Position numbers and translations under genes: made by a program. This document shows positions 37,420-46,294 of a stretch of DNA of 64,000 bases, piece after piece. Each line of letters begins with the position of its first letter. Positions within the stretch are counted from its first letter, which is position 1. The stretch comes from JAOSJL01 sp963704035. Its GTDB lineage: Bacteria > Actinomycetota > Acidimicrobiia > IMCC26256 > JAOSJL01. The stretch lies in the NCBI GenBank assembly GCA_963704035.1, contig CAVPGR010000002.1, forward strand, positions 930,001 to 994,000, given 5' to 3'. The notes beneath the pieces were generated by a model. It did no database searches and was not told where the DNA came from. It was given only the letters and a program-made list of their open reading frames with translations.

Positions 37420-38319
37420 TCAGACGTTCGGCGTGTCGCCCGACGCCGCGGCGGCGGCCATCTCCTCGATACGCTCGATGAGCGGCATCGGCTCCTGTCC
37501 GACCTCGTCGGGGAGTCGCCGTGCCAGCTCCTCGGGAGTCCAGCGACCCTCGGTGCGCATCTCGCGGACCTCGGACGGCTGGTTCCACACGGCCACCCGC
37601 CCGCCCACGGCCGTGTACACCTGACCCCTCACGTCACGGGCATCGTCGCCGAGCAGGTACGCCACCATCGGCGCCACGTCCTCGGGCTCGCCCATCTCGA
37701 TCTCCATGGGGACGTTCGCCGACATGCGGCTCTTGGCGATCGGAGCGATGGCATTGGACGTCACGCCGTACTTGTACATTCCAGCCGCGGCGCTGCGTAC
37801 GAGTGAGACGATTCCACCCTTCGCCGCGGAGTAGTTGGCCTGCGCCACACTCCCCGCGAACGCACCCGAGGTGAACGCCAGCAGAGTCCCCGAGCGCTGT
37901 TCGCGCATGATCGGTGCCGCGGCCCGAAAGACGGTGAAGGTCCCCTTGAGGTGGGTGGCGATGACCGGGTCCCACTCCTCCTCGGACATCTTGAAGAGCA
38001 TCCGCTCCCGAAGGATTCCCGCGACACAGACGACGCCGTCGATGGTGCCGTAGGTGTCGACCGCCGTCTGGACGATCCGGGCACCGCCCTCCATCGTGGT
38101 CACCGAGTCGGCGACGGCCACCGCACGACCACCATCCCCGGTGATCTCGGCCACGACGGCGTCCGCGACCTCACTCGACGGGTCCTGGCCGTCCATACTC
38201 ACGCCGTAGTCGTTGACCACGACGTTGGCGCCTTCCTGCGCGCACAACAATGCCACGGCCCGTCCGATGCCCCGGCCGGCGCCGGTGATCGCGATCGTCT
38301 TGTCGTCGAGGTATCCCAC
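37420..38319 (-). CDS. Short-chain dehydrogenase/reductase
   Basis: Classical SDR of 299 residues: NAD(P) site AITGAGRGIGRAVAL at 10-24, CVAGILRERM, then the catalytic Ser region TSGAFAGSVAQANYSAAKGG with Tyr-x-x-x-Lys. An added segment after NVVVNDYGVSMDGQD resembles the reductase domain of the multifunctional peroxisomal beta-oxidation enzyme (HSD17B4-like) and actinobacterial homologues that act on beta-hydroxyacyl-CoA or steroids. The C-terminal 60 residues (EVREMRTEGRWTPEELARRL) are outside the core. The GTG start has GAAAGG nine bases upstream. It sits between the pyr operon and DUF2017 and is probably a separate transcript; substrate unknown. Confidence 0.85.
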   Translation of the reverse strand: MGYLDDKTIAITGAGRGIGRAVALLCAQEGANVVVNDYGVSMDGQDPSSEVADAVVAEITGDGGRAVAVADSVTTMEGGARIVQTAVDTYGTIDGVVCVAGILRERMLFKMSEEEWDPVIATHLKGTFTVFRAAAPIMREQRSGTLLAFTSGAFAGSVAQANYSAAKGGIVSLVRSAAAGMYKYGVTSNAIAPIAKSRMSANVPMEIEMGEPEDVAPMVAYLLGDDARDVRGQVYTAVGGRVAVWNQPSEVREMRTEGRWTPEELARRLPDEVGQEPMPLIERIEEMAAAAASGDTPNV

Positions 38320-38410
38320 GGGTCATGACCTTTCTGGTGTGCGCATCACGTGTGTGCGTCAGGTGCTCGGTGACGGGACCATATCTGACGGTCGCCGCCG
38401 AGCGGGTGGC

Positions 38411-38464
38411 TCAATCCGACAGTGCATCTCAATCCGACAGCGCGTCTCAATCCGACAGTACGTC
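38411..38464. repeat. Three 18-bp tandem repeats spanning the DUF2017 stop codon
   Basis: Three copies of a tcaatccgacagtacgtc-type unit at 38411, 38429 and 38447. The gene's last codons and stop (LSD then TGA) occupy the last copy; the two downstream copies each repeat Leu-Ser-Asp-stop in the same frame. Confidence 0.93.
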
Positions 38465-38959
38465 GACCAGCTCGCCCGTGAGGTAGGTGAGGAAGCCGTA
38501 CGTGAGTTTGGCTGCTCCCTCGGGATCCTCCGGGTCGAGCGTCGAGTAGTCGATCTCCTCGTCGACCTCGAAACGTGTTCCGAGAACCAGACGCGCGTCG
38601 TTCAGCGTGCCGAGCCATGCTTCGGCCTGCTCCACCCGGAGTGCTCCCCGGGCGCCCCCGCCACCATGGGCGAGAGCGTCGAGGTCGTCGAGGAGGCTTC
38701 GGCCGTTGGCGCGCTTCACCTCGAGCAGATCGCCGTGCACCATCTTCTGCCAATCCTCCTCTGCCTTCTCCTCGGTGGGATCGAGGTAGGCGCGGGGAAA
38801 CAGGCGGCTCCAGCCCGGCGCGTCGAGCTCATCGGCTGCTTCGACCGGCTCGTCGAGAACACCCAGCAGGTCTCCGGTCACCTGGCGCAACAGCAGCTTC
38901 TGATTCGCGTCGAGACGGACCTCGACACCCGAACGCACGGCTCGGAAGACCTCGGGCAT
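38447..38959 (-). CDS. DUF2017 protein
   Basis: A 170-residue protein of unknown function that accompanies clpS in Actinobacteria. It starts MPEVFRAVRSGVEVRLDANQ and is mainly helical (QKLLLRQVTGDLLGVLDE, LLEVKRANGRSLLDDLDALA, WLGTLNDARLVLGTRFEVDE). The ATG shares a base with the stop of the nusB-clpS gene, implying coupled translation and perhaps joint action in regulated proteolysis, an inference from context only. Confidence 0.85.
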   Translation of the reverse strand: MPEVFRAVRSGVEVRLDANQKLLLRQVTGDLLGVLDEPVEAADELDAPGWSRLFPRAYLDPTEEKAEEDWQKMVHGDLLEVKRANGRSLLDDLDALAHGGGGARGALRVEQAEAWLGTLNDARLVLGTRFEVDEEIDYSTLDPEDPEGAAKLTYGFLTYLTGELVDVLSD

Positions 38960-39708
38960 CAGGAGTCGCGCTGCATCGTCGCCCACAGGCCGTGAGCGTG
39001 GAGACGGGCGACGTCGGTCTCGGCCTTCTCGCGCGTCCCGTGGGAGACCACAGCCCTGCCTTTCGTGTGAACGTCCATCATGAGCTTCGTGGCCTTGTCC
39101 TTGGAGTAACCGAACAGCTTGCGCAGCACCCACACGACGTAGCTCATCAGGTTGACGGGATCGTTCCACACGATCACGATCCACGGCTTGTCGGGAACGA
39201 CCTCCTTGTCGGGATCGATCTCGTCGGGGACCGGGACCTCGAGGGGCGGCTCCAGGCGTTCGGGCGTGACGGTCTCGGCACACACGGTCTCGGCACACAC
39301 GGTCTCGCACACACGGCCACCCGCGCGTGTCTCCGCTGCGATCCGGCTCAGTAGTCCGTTCACGAAGCGCCCGGAGTCCTCGGTCGAGTACTCCTTGGCC
39401 AGGGCCACCGCCTCGGAGATCACCACCGGCGTCGGGACGTCGGGGCAGTGCAGCAACTCGAACGTGCCGAGGCGTAGGAGCTCCCGGTCGATGACCGGCA
39501 TCCGCTCCGGTGTCCAGCGCTGGGAGAACTCCCGGAGAAGCGCGTCGATCTCCGGTCGGCACCGCGCGACGCCTTCGGCGAGCTCGCGGGCGTAGGGCTC
39601 GGGCTCCGCGGGCAGATCGCTCAGCAGATCGTCCAGATCCACCCCGCGCTGCTCGGCCTCGTAGCCGAGGCTCAGTGCACGTTCGCGCGCCTCGCGCCTC
39701 GGAGCCAC
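38959..39708 (-). CDS. NusB-ClpS fusion protein
   Basis: One uninterrupted frame of 249 residues. Residues 1-128 are NusB (ARERALSLGYEAEQRGVDL, RMPVIDRELLRLGTFELLHC, EAVALAKEYSTEDSGRFVNG), the antitermination factor that binds boxA with NusE. Residues 173-249 are ClpS (KPWIVIVWNDPVNLMSYVVW, MMDVHTKGRAVVSHGTREKA), the adaptor that delivers N-degron proteins to ClpC/ClpA; the Asn-Asp and Met/His residues of the N-degron pocket are present. The linker (129-172) contains a 15-bp repeat giving CETVCAETV. In other bacteria these are separate genes. A sequencing indel that fused neighbours cannot be excluded, since the third repeat copy is one base short. Efp lies just upstream. Confidence 0.85.
   Translation of the reverse strand: MAPRREARERALSLGYEAEQRGVDLDDLLSDLPAEPEPYARELAEGVARCRPEIDALLREFSQRWTPERMPVIDRELLRLGTFELLHCPDVPTPVVISEAVALAKEYSTEDSGRFVNGLLSRIAAETRAGGRVCETVCAETVCAETVTPERLEPPLEVPVPDEIDPDKEVVPDKPWIVIVWNDPVNLMSYVVWVLRKLFGYSKDKATKLMMDVHTKGRAVVSHGTREKAETDVARLHAHGLWATMQRDS
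39269..39312. repeat. 15-bp tandem repeat in the NusB-ClpS linker
   Basis: Two identical copies of acggtctcggcacac and a third missing one G (14 bases). They are read as Glu-Thr-Val-Cys-Ala in the linker. Confidence 0.88.
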
Positions 39709-39712
39709 CGGT

Positions 39713-40273
39713 TCACGCCCGCTCGAGGTACTCGCCGCTGCGGGTGTCGATCTTCACACTTTCGCCCTGTTCCACGAATAGGGGCACCTGAACCACCAGG
39801 CCGGTCTGGAGAGTCGCCGGTTTGCGGGCCCCCGAGACACGGTCTCCCTGCATGCCCGGTTCGGTTGCGGTGACCTGGAGCACGACCGCCGCCGGGAGGT
39901 CCACGCCCACCACCTCGTCCTCGTAGGTGGGCAGGATCGCGTCGTCGCCCTCCTTCAGGTACTGGACGGCATCGCCCAACCGCTGCGCTTCCACGTGGAT
40001 CTGGTCGTAGGTCTGGTTGTCCATGAAGACCAGATCGGCGCCGTCGCGGTACAGGTACTGCATCTTGCGCTTGTCGATCACGGCCTTTGTGACCTTTTCG
40101 TCGGCCCGGAAGGTCTTGTCGACGACCGCTCCTGTCCGGAAGTTCTTCAGCCTGGTTCGCACGAACGCGCCGCCCTTGCCGGGTTTGACGTGCTGGAACT
40201 CGACAACGCTCATCAGGCCTTCGGGGAGGTTGAGCACCATTCCGTTCTTGAGGTCGTTCGTGGAGACGTTCAC
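39713..40273 (-). CDS. efp: Elongation factor P
   Basis: Rescues ribosomes at polyproline stretches. Three beta-barrel domains in 186 residues; domain I has EFQHVKPGKGGAFVRTRLKN with the loop lysine at the tip, and domain III ends EQGESVKIDTRSGEYLERA. The ATG overlaps the pepQ stop by four bases. No modification genes (epmA/B, earP) are in view. Confidence 0.97.
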   Translation of the reverse strand: MNVSTNDLKNGMVLNLPEGLMSVVEFQHVKPGKGGAFVRTRLKNFRTGAVVDKTFRADEKVTKAVIDKRKMQYLYRDGADLVFMDNQTYDQIHVEAQRLGDAVQYLKEGDDAILPTYEDEVVGVDLPAAVVLQVTATEPGMQGDRVSGARKPATLQTGLVVQVPLFVEQGESVKIDTRSGEYLERA

Positions 40274-41451
40274 AGGATGAGTTCCTTCGGGGAGTTCGTG
40301 AGGGTGTCGGCACCCTCCTCGGTGACGGCGAGGGTGTCTTCGACGCGAACGCCGCCGACGCCCGGCAGGTAGACCCCGGGTTCGACCGTGACGACGTCGC
40401 CGACCTGCAACGTACCACTCGAGGTCCGGGCGACCCTTGGCGACTCGTGGACTTCGATGCCGACCCCGTGCCCCGTACCGTGCGAGAACTGTTCTCCGTA
40501 TCCCGCGTCGACGATCGGGGCGCGTGCGGCAGCGTCGACGGCTATGAGGTCGACGCCGGGCGCGACCGCGGCCGCTCCCGCTGCCTGGGCCGACGCGACG
40601 AGCGTGTAGAGATCTCTCGAACGTTCATCGGGCGGTCCGACGCTGACCGTGCGCGTCATGTCCGAGCAGTAGCCGTCGACGATGCACCCGAAGTCGCAGA
40701 CGACGAGCTCTCCGTGCCGGACCGTGCGGTCAGTGGGTCGGGCGTGGGGCATGGCGCCGTTGGGACCCGAGGCGACGATCGGATCGAAGCTCACCGCGCT
40801 CGCACCTCGTCGGCGCATCTCGAGCTCGAGATCGAGAGCAACCTCACGTTCGGTGAGACCGTCGCCCAACCGCTCGCGCACGACGCCGAATGCCTCGTCG
40901 GCGATGGCGCAGGCAGCAGCGATCCGGGCGATCTCACCGGCGTCCTTTCTTCGTCGGAGGGCTTCAACGAGACCTTCGGTCGCCACCAGATCGCGGTCCG
41001 GGCCGAAGGCCTCCGCGTAGCCGCGTTGCGCGGCCCACGTCAGGCCGTGCGCCTCCAGACCGATACGCCGACGACCCGACAGGAAGTTCGCGACCGCCGC
41101 GTGCGTCTCGGCGACCGTGACGGCGATCTCGATCTGCGTGGCGACGCCCGCATCCTCCACCTGGCGTCTCGACTGTTCTGCGTACCGACCGTCGGTGCAG
41201 AGCAGCGACCCACCGTCGGCATCGACCACGAGCGTTCCCGCGGATCCGGTGAAACCGGTGAGGTAGCGAATGTTGGGCGGGCGAGTCACCACGAGCACGT
41301 CGATCTCGTCGAACCGCTCGACGAGTCGGGGAAGACGCCCCGCTGTGTCCAGCGGAACCGTGTCCAGCGGAACTGTGTCCAGCGGAACTGTGTCCAGCGA
41401 AACCGTGTCGAACGGAGCCCCGGGGACGTGGGCGGGCCGACCCACCGTCAT
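40270..41451 (-). CDS. pepQ: Xaa-Pro aminopeptidase / dipeptidase, M24 family
   Basis: Metallopeptidase cleaving X-Pro bonds in peptides. An N-terminal creatinase-like domain (about 30-160, RPPNIRYLTGFTGSAGTL) is followed by the pita-bread catalytic domain with all five metal ligands: CDFGCIVDGYCSDMTRT, FSHGTGHGVGIEVHE, VEPGVYLPG and RVEDTLAVTEEG. The N-terminus carries five 15-bp repeats (41345-41419) giving repeated DTVPL, which homologues lack. The start at 41451 may therefore be upstream of the original one. pepQ-efp-nusB is a standard actinobacterial order. Confidence 0.92.
   Translation of the reverse strand: MTVGRPAHVPGAPFDTVSLDTVPLDTVPLDTVPLDTAGRLPRLVERFDEIDVLVVTRPPNIRYLTGFTGSAGTLVVDADGGSLLCTDGRYAEQSRRQVEDAGVATQIEIAVTVAETHAAVANFLSGRRRIGLEAHGLTWAAQRGYAEAFGPDRDLVATEGLVEALRRRKDAGEIARIAAACAIADEAFGVVRERLGDGLTEREVALDLELEMRRRGASAVSFDPIVASGPNGAMPHARPTDRTVRHGELVVCDFGCIVDGYCSDMTRTVSVGPPDERSRDLYTLVASAQAAGAAAVAPGVDLIAVDAAARAPIVDAGYGEQFSHGTGHGVGIEVHESPRVARTSSGTLQVGDVVTVEPGVYLPGVGGVRVEDTLAVTEEGADTLTNSPKELIL
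41345..41419. repeat. Five 15-bp tandem repeats at the 5' end of pepQ
   Basis: Five units of gtgtccagcggaact type, the last one decayed, translated as Asp-Thr-Val-Pro-Leu repeats before the conserved domain. Confidence 0.95.
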
Positions 41452-41486
41452 GTCTGATTCACGTCTGATTCACGGAGCGGCTCGAT

Positions 41487-41933
41487 TCACGAGGCCGGCG
41501 ACTCGAGCATTGCACACGCCGCCTCGAGAGCGAGTCGGTAGCCGGTGGCTCCGAAACCCGCCACCGTTCCGGTGACATAGGGCGCCACCACCGACCGGCG
41601 GCGCCACTCCTCGCGGGAGGAGGGGTTCGAGAGGTGGATCTCGACGGCCACGCCGTCGTAGGCGGCCAGAGCATCGGCGAGTGCGTAGGAGTAGTGCGTC
41701 AACGCGCCCGGGTTGATGACCAGGGCCGAACACCGTCCGCGCGCGCTCTGGACAGCGTCGACCAGCGCACCTTCGTGATTGGACTGCACGTGCTCGACGT
41801 CGTGGCCGTGCTCGGATGCAGCCGAGCGGGCGATATCGACGAGAGCATCGAGGTCGGCGTTGCCGTAGATCTCGGGCTCACGCGAACCGAGGAGGTTGAG
41901 GTTCGGCCCGGACAGCAGGAGGATCGTCGCCAC
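41487..41933 (-). CDS. aroQ: Type II 3-dehydroquinate dehydratase
   Basis: Third shikimate-pathway step. SGPNLNLLGSREPEIYG (catalytic Tyr region), INPGALTHYSYALADAL and VEIHLSNPSSREEWRRRSV are family signatures. The GTG at 41933 lies four bases after the aroB stop and gives the usual 148 residues. It is the last gene of aroC-aroK-aroB-aroQ. Confidence 0.96.
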   Translation of the reverse strand: MATILLLSGPNLNLLGSREPEIYGNADLDALVDIARSAASEHGHDVEHVQSNHEGALVDAVQSARGRCSALVINPGALTHYSYALADALAAYDGVAVEIHLSNPSSREEWRRRSVVAPYVTGTVAGFGATGYRLALEAACAMLESPAS

Positions 41934-41937
41934 GGGA

Positions 41938-43044
41938 TCAGCCTCGCACGCCGGAGCCACCGGCGCGCACACCCACCGCGACCAAAGCTCGAGCCATCGC
42001 CTCGTGGGGCGGGTCAGAGACGAGTTCCGGGCCGGCGGGCCCGTCCAGGACGAACGTGAGACCCCCTGCAGCCTTCTTGTCGCGTCGCATGTGGGCGATC
42101 AGGGCGGGGGCTTCGGCACCCTCGGGCACCTCCGTCGGCAGGCCGAGCGACGCGACAAGGCGTCGGTGACGCTCCACGCCGATGGCGTCGATACGCCCCA
42201 TGGCATGGGCCAACTCGGCGGCGAACACGAGGCCGGTCGCGACAGCCTCGCCGTGCCGCAACGTATAGCCGCCGTTGGCTTCGAGCGCATGGCCGAGAGT
42301 GTGGCCGTAGTTCAACACGGCGCGGCCACCGGTCGCCTCGCGTTCATCGGCGTCGACCACGGCGGCTTTGATCGCTACGCACGCGCCTACCAGTCGCTCC
42401 AGTAGCTGCGGATCACGTGACAGGACTGCGTCGTGCTCGTAGTCGAGGATCGTCGCGACATCCTGCGCATCGGATCCACCGAGAAAGGCGTACTTGGCGA
42501 CCTCCCCGAGACCCGAGCGGAAGTCGGACGTGGGTAGCGTGGCGAGCGTGTCGATGTCTGCCAGGACCCCTACCGGTTGGTGAAACGCCCCGACGAGGTT
42601 CTTACCCTCCCGCAGGTTGACGCCTGTCTTTCCACCGATCGATGAATCGACCTGGGCCAGGAGGGTCGTCGGGATGTGGAGCACGTCGACACCGCGGTGG
42701 TAGACGGCAGCGGCGAACCCGGCCACGTCACCGACGACACCACCCCCCAGCCCCACGACCGCGTCTCGTCGCGACAGACCCCCGCGGGCCCAGCGGCCGC
42801 AGAGATCCTCGACACAGCGCAGAGACTTGGCCTCTTCGCCCTCGGAGATCTCGAAGAACTCCACGGTGGCGTCGGTATCGTCGAGAGACCGCCGCAAAGT
42901 GTCGCCGTGGTGACCGGCGACCAGGGCCTGTGTGACAACGGCGATCCGGGCGCGCCGGCCGAGCACGCGGGGAGCCTGGTCGATCACGCCGGCTCCGATG
43001 ACCGCCTCGTACCTTCCGCCCGCCTTCAGTGTCACGCGTTGCAT
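41938..43044 (-). CDS. aroB: 3-dehydroquinate synthase
   Basis: NAD- and metal-dependent cyclisation of DAHP. GLGGGVVGDVAGFAAAVYHRG (NAD site), PTTLLAQVDSSIGGKTGVN and GRAVLNYGHTLGHALE (metal histidines) are clear; 368 residues. The ATG overlaps aroK by 13 bases. Confidence 0.97.
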   Translation of the reverse strand: MQRVTLKAGGRYEAVIGAGVIDQAPRVLGRRARIAVVTQALVAGHHGDTLRRSLDDTDATVEFFEISEGEEAKSLRCVEDLCGRWARGGLSRRDAVVGLGGGVVGDVAGFAAAVYHRGVDVLHIPTTLLAQVDSSIGGKTGVNLREGKNLVGAFHQPVGVLADIDTLATLPTSDFRSGLGEVAKYAFLGGSDAQDVATILDYEHDAVLSRDPQLLERLVGACVAIKAAVVDADEREATGGRAVLNYGHTLGHALEANGGYTLRHGEAVATGLVFAAELAHAMGRIDAIGVERHRRLVASLGLPTEVPEGAEAPALIAHMRRDKKAAGGLTFVLDGPAGPELVSDPPHEAMARALVAVGVRAGGSGVRG

Positions 43045-43595
43045 CCGGCCTCCCCGAGTTGCCGGACGGTGGCGGCGTAGGCGGCCAGCACGGCATCGGT
43101 CGTCTCGGCCACCGAACCATGTGCCGACGAGACAACGACGTGGGCGACCTCCCTGTAGGCGTGATCGCGTTCCTGCTCCAGTCGGTGGAGAGTGTCGGCC
43201 GGACTGTCGTCGAGCAGGGGACGGGTGGCGCCCTCACCGATCCGATGGACCAGGACCTCCACCGGCGCCTGTAGCCACACGACGATCGCCTGACTGCGAA
43301 ACAGCTTCCGAGACCCCGGATCGAGCACCGCACCTCCCCCGGGCGCGACGATCTGCGAATCCGTCGACGCGAGCACGCGTGCGATCACTTCCCGTTCACG
43401 GTCGCGGAACGTCGACTCGCCCCGCGACGAGAACAACTCGGACACCGTGATGCCCTCCTGTTCCTCGATGATCGTGTCGATGTCGACGAAGGGGCGTTCC
43501 AATCGGCGCCCACACTCGGCGCCGATCGTCGACTTTCCGACACCCATCAGGCCGACCAGCACGAGGTGCGGTTGATCGGGCGACGTACGTCTCAC
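43032..43595 (-). CDS. aroK: Shikimate kinase
   Basis: Phosphorylates shikimate. P-loop GLMGVGKSTIGAECGRRL, DIDTIIEEQEGITVSELF and VAPGGGAVLDP (substrate site) are present in 187 residues. The ATG overlaps the aroC stop; aroB overlaps the 3' end. Compact overlapping genes imply one operon. Confidence 0.96.
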   Translation of the reverse strand: MRRTSPDQPHLVLVGLMGVGKSTIGAECGRRLERPFVDIDTIIEEQEGITVSELFSSRGESTFRDREREVIARVLASTDSQIVAPGGGAVLDPGSRKLFRSQAIVVWLQAPVEVLVHRIGEGATRPLLDDSPADTLHRLEQERDHAYREVAHVVVSSAHGSVAETTDAVLAAYAATVRQLGEAGCNA

Positions 43596-44743
43596 AGCGA
43601 GGCGACGAACGAACGGTGGTTCGCCGTGAGCTCGGCCAGGGAGTCGCCGCCGAACTTCCGCGTCACCTCGTCGGCCAGGACCAGGGCGGTCATGGTCTCG
43701 GCGACCACGCCAGCTGCGGGTACAGCCGTGACGTCGGTGCGCTCCTTGAAGGCAACCGCCTCTTCTTTGGTGTCGACATCGACGGTCCTGAGCACCGGGC
43801 GGTTGAGCGAAGAGAGCGGCTTCATGGCGGCGCGCGCCACGAGCAGGCCACCCGTGGTCATCCCGCCCTCGGTTCCGCCGGCGCGTGTGGAGGCGCGCCT
43901 GTACTCCCCGGTGGTCGCGTCCCAGAGGATTTCGTCGTGTGCCTGCGAACCGCGTCGCGAGGCACCGATGAATCCGTCGCCGATCTCGACGCCCTTCATC
44001 GCCTGGATGCTCATGAGAGCTCCGGCCAGGAGTGCGTCGATCCGCCGGTCCCAGTGGACGTGTGAGCCCAGACCCGTCGGCACTCCGTAGCCGAGGACCT
44101 CGATCACACCCCCGAGTGAGTCGCCCTGGGCCGCGGCAGTTTCGATCTCGGCGATCATGGCGGCTTCGTCGTCCGCGGCGAAGCAGCGCACCGGTGACGC
44201 GTCGACGGCCTCGAGGTCGTCAGGCCCCGGTCGGGAGCCCGCGGTGGCGCCGGCCATACCGATCGCCACTACATGGCTGATGACCGAGGTGCCGACTGCG
44301 TCGAGAAGCTTCTTGGCGAAGACGCCGGCGACGACACGCGCAGCCGTCTCCCGTGCGCTGGCACGTTCGAGGACGTCGCGGGCATCGTCGAAGCCGTACT
44401 TCTGCATCCCGACGAGGTCCGCGTGGCCGGGACGTGGCTGGGTGGCCCGTTCCGACGGCGTGCCGGGATGTGGCGACATCTCGTCGGACCATTTGGGCCA
44501 CTCGGTGTTTCGGATGCACACCGAAACAGGCGACCCGAGTGTGCGACCGTGGCGGAGACCGCCGAGGATCTCGACGTCGTCCGCCTCGAGGCGCATCCGC
44601 GGTCCCCGGCCGAAACCGAGACGGCGGCGGGCCAACTCGGCGGATACTTCGTCGAGGGTCACCTCGAGACCGGAAGGGAGTCCCTCGACGATGACGGTGA
44701 GGGCCGGGCCGTGGGATTCGCCCGCCGTCAGGAATCGCAGCAC
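43592..44743 (-). CDS. aroC: Chorismate synthase
   Basis: Final shikimate-pathway step, FMN-dependent loss of phosphate from EPSP. LRFLTAGESHGPALTVIVEG at the N-terminus, RTLGSPVSVCIRN, and GSQAHDEI are typical. The GTG at 44743 is chosen because homologues start there and GGGAGG lies four bases upstream; an open frame to 44854 has no homology. The 147-base gap before it (44744-44890) contains no recognised promoter. Confidence 0.95.
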   Translation of the reverse strand: MLRFLTAGESHGPALTVIVEGLPSGLEVTLDEVSAELARRRLGFGRGPRMRLEADDVEILGGLRHGRTLGSPVSVCIRNTEWPKWSDEMSPHPGTPSERATQPRPGHADLVGMQKYGFDDARDVLERASARETAARVVAGVFAKKLLDAVGTSVISHVVAIGMAGATAGSRPGPDDLEAVDASPVRCFAADDEAAMIAEIETAAAQGDSLGGVIEVLGYGVPTGLGSHVHWDRRIDALLAGALMSIQAMKGVEIGDGFIGASRRGSQAHDEILWDATTGEYRRASTRAGGTEGGMTTGGLLVARAAMKPLSSLNRPVLRTVDVDTKEEAVAFKERTDVTAVPAAGVVAETMTALVLADEVTRKFGGDSLAELTANHRSFVASL

Positions 44744-44890
44744 CGGTCCTCCCGTGTCTCGACCAGCTTGTCGACAGAGTCTCCACCGACGATCTGTGTG
44801 CCCGAGAGTACCGGGCGGCCCGTCGTGTCCGGCTCGGATAGGCCGGGTCGGCATCCCGGGGAGTTCGCCGGTGAGACTCCGTGCGGAGAG

Positions 44891-45553
44891 CTACTTGATG
44901 ACCTCTTCGCCCTGACACAACCGGAACGGATCGTCGCCGAAGAGGAACTGACCGCACGCGTCCTCCAGGCTCACGACCTGGTAGCTGGTCGCGAAGACCT
45001 CGCCGACGGTGACCGTGTAGACGGTCGAACCCACCCGGACCCGTGCACTGCGCACTCCTCCCGCCACGAAAACGTCGAGAAGGGCCACGTTCTGCGGTGC
45101 GACGGGCTCCACACTCCCACCACCTCCGTTTCCGCCGCCTCCCCCTCCCCCGCCACCCGTCGTCCCCGGGGTCGTGGGAGTCCCTGGCGTCGTGGGAGTG
45201 GTAGGTGTCGTCGGAGTCCCCGGGGTCGTGGGAGTCCCTGGCGTCGTGGGAGTGGTCGGGGTTCCACTCGTGTTCACGAGCGGTTCGAAGGGGTTCTTCG
45301 TGGCGAAGACGTCGAAGGTGTCGTCGGCGCCGGGTTCGGAAACATCGTTCCCGGAAACATCGTTTCCGGGGACATCGGTCCCGCCACCGGGATCGATGGT
45401 CGCGTCCGGGCCCGCGTCGGTCGTGGTCGTCGTACTCGCGGTGTCGTCCCCACCCCCGCCGCTGAAGAACACGACGTAGGCCAGCACGGCGACCACGACC
45501 GCGCCGAGAACGCCGAGGAGGATCTTCAGTCGCCGGGGGTCCTGTGCAGCCAT
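44891..45553 (-). CDS. PilP-like pilus assembly protein
   Basis: Last gene of the pilMN-pilO cluster, in the PilP position. One N-terminal transmembrane helix (LLGVLGAVVVAVLAYVVFF, about 12-30), then a long linker of Asp/Gly/Thr with repeated PTTPGT units and poly-Gly, then a C-terminal beta domain (VFVAGGVRSARVRVGSTVYT, VVSLEDACGQFLFGDDPFRL). Motif FATKNPFEPL fits PilP-type N-terminal segments that contact PilN/PilO. Actinobacteria have no outer membrane and no PilQ, so a role in the inner-membrane assembly platform is inferred. Two tandem repeats (45165-45265, 45345-45390) encode the linker. Confidence 0.6.
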   Translation of the reverse strand: MAAQDPRRLKILLGVLGAVVVAVLAYVVFFSGGGGDDTASTTTTTDAGPDATIDPGGGTDVPGNDVSGNDVSEPGADDTFDVFATKNPFEPLVNTSGTPTTPTTPGTPTTPGTPTTPTTPTTPGTPTTPGTTGGGGGGGGGNGGGGSVEPVAPQNVALLDVFVAGGVRSARVRVGSTVYTVTVGEVFATSYQVVSLEDACGQFLFGDDPFRLCQGEEVIK

Positions 45554-45562
45554 GGCGGTACC

Positions 45563-46294
45563 TCAGACCGCCCCGTCGGCGTTCGGTTCGGTGCTGACGG
45601 GGGCGTCGGTATCCGGAGGGGTCGTCGGTTCGGTGCTCCCGGGATTCGGTGCCGTTGTGCCGGGAGATTCGGGAGTCGCCGCGGTCGGGTCACCGGGACC
45701 GGCGGCGGCGCTGGCGCGTGTGTACATCCGCGAACTCAACGTCACCGAAAGCGTTGGAGCGCCCGTGCCGCTGTCGACGACCTGGGCGTCGGGGTCGGTG
45801 CCGGCCGCCGTGTCGCCGGCGCCGGCGGAGATGTTGAGACCGTCGGTGATGACCAGGCGCTCGAGTCCCTCCAAGCGGTTGATGTAGTCGAGCACCTGGA
45901 AGAAGCCTCCCTGGATCTCGATGCTCAACGAGATGACGGACACCCCGGCCGCACCTCCGGCTGCCGGTGGGGTGGGCGACACCGACAACCAGTCCACACC
46001 CGCGAGCCCGGCGATCTCGTTCGCCTCGAGGATGAAGACATCGAGATCGGGCTGCTCCGGCACCGCGGCGTTGAGACGACGCAGTGCCGCCTCGCGAGCG
46101 GGCGCCTCCGCTTCGAGGCGGCGCAGGCTGTCCAGTTGGGAGGTCAGCGCCGCTTCCTCGGACTGCGCCTCGCTCAAGTCGGTGTCGAGATCGTCGAGCT
46201 TGTCGCCCGCAGGGCTGAAGAACAGGAAGAACCAGCCGAGGACGACAGCGACGACGACGACGGCACCGATGGCGAGCTTGACTCGGCTACTCAT
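45563..46294 (-). CDS. pilO: PilO-like pilus assembly protein
   Basis: A membrane helix at about residues 4-24 (VKLAIGAVVVVAVVLGWFF), a coiled coil (about 28-65, LDDLDTDLSEAQSEEAALTS), then a ferredoxin-like periplasmic-side domain with FILEANEIAGLAGVDWL and IEIQGGFFQVLDYINRLEGL, as in PilO. The tail (about 195-243) is Thr/Pro/Ser-rich and disordered. The ATG at 46294 overlaps the pilMN stop by eight bases. It would pair with the PilN half of the upstream gene. Confidence 0.85.
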   Translation of the reverse strand: MSSRVKLAIGAVVVVAVVLGWFFLFFSPAGDKLDDLDTDLSEAQSEEAALTSQLDSLRRLEAEAPAREAALRRLNAAVPEQPDLDVFILEANEIAGLAGVDWLSVSPTPPAAGGAAGVSVISLSIEIQGGFFQVLDYINRLEGLERLVITDGLNISAGAGDTAAGTDPDAQVVDSGTGAPTLSVTLSSRMYTRASAAAGPGDPTAATPESPGTTAPNPGSTEPTTPPDTDAPVSTEPNADGAV

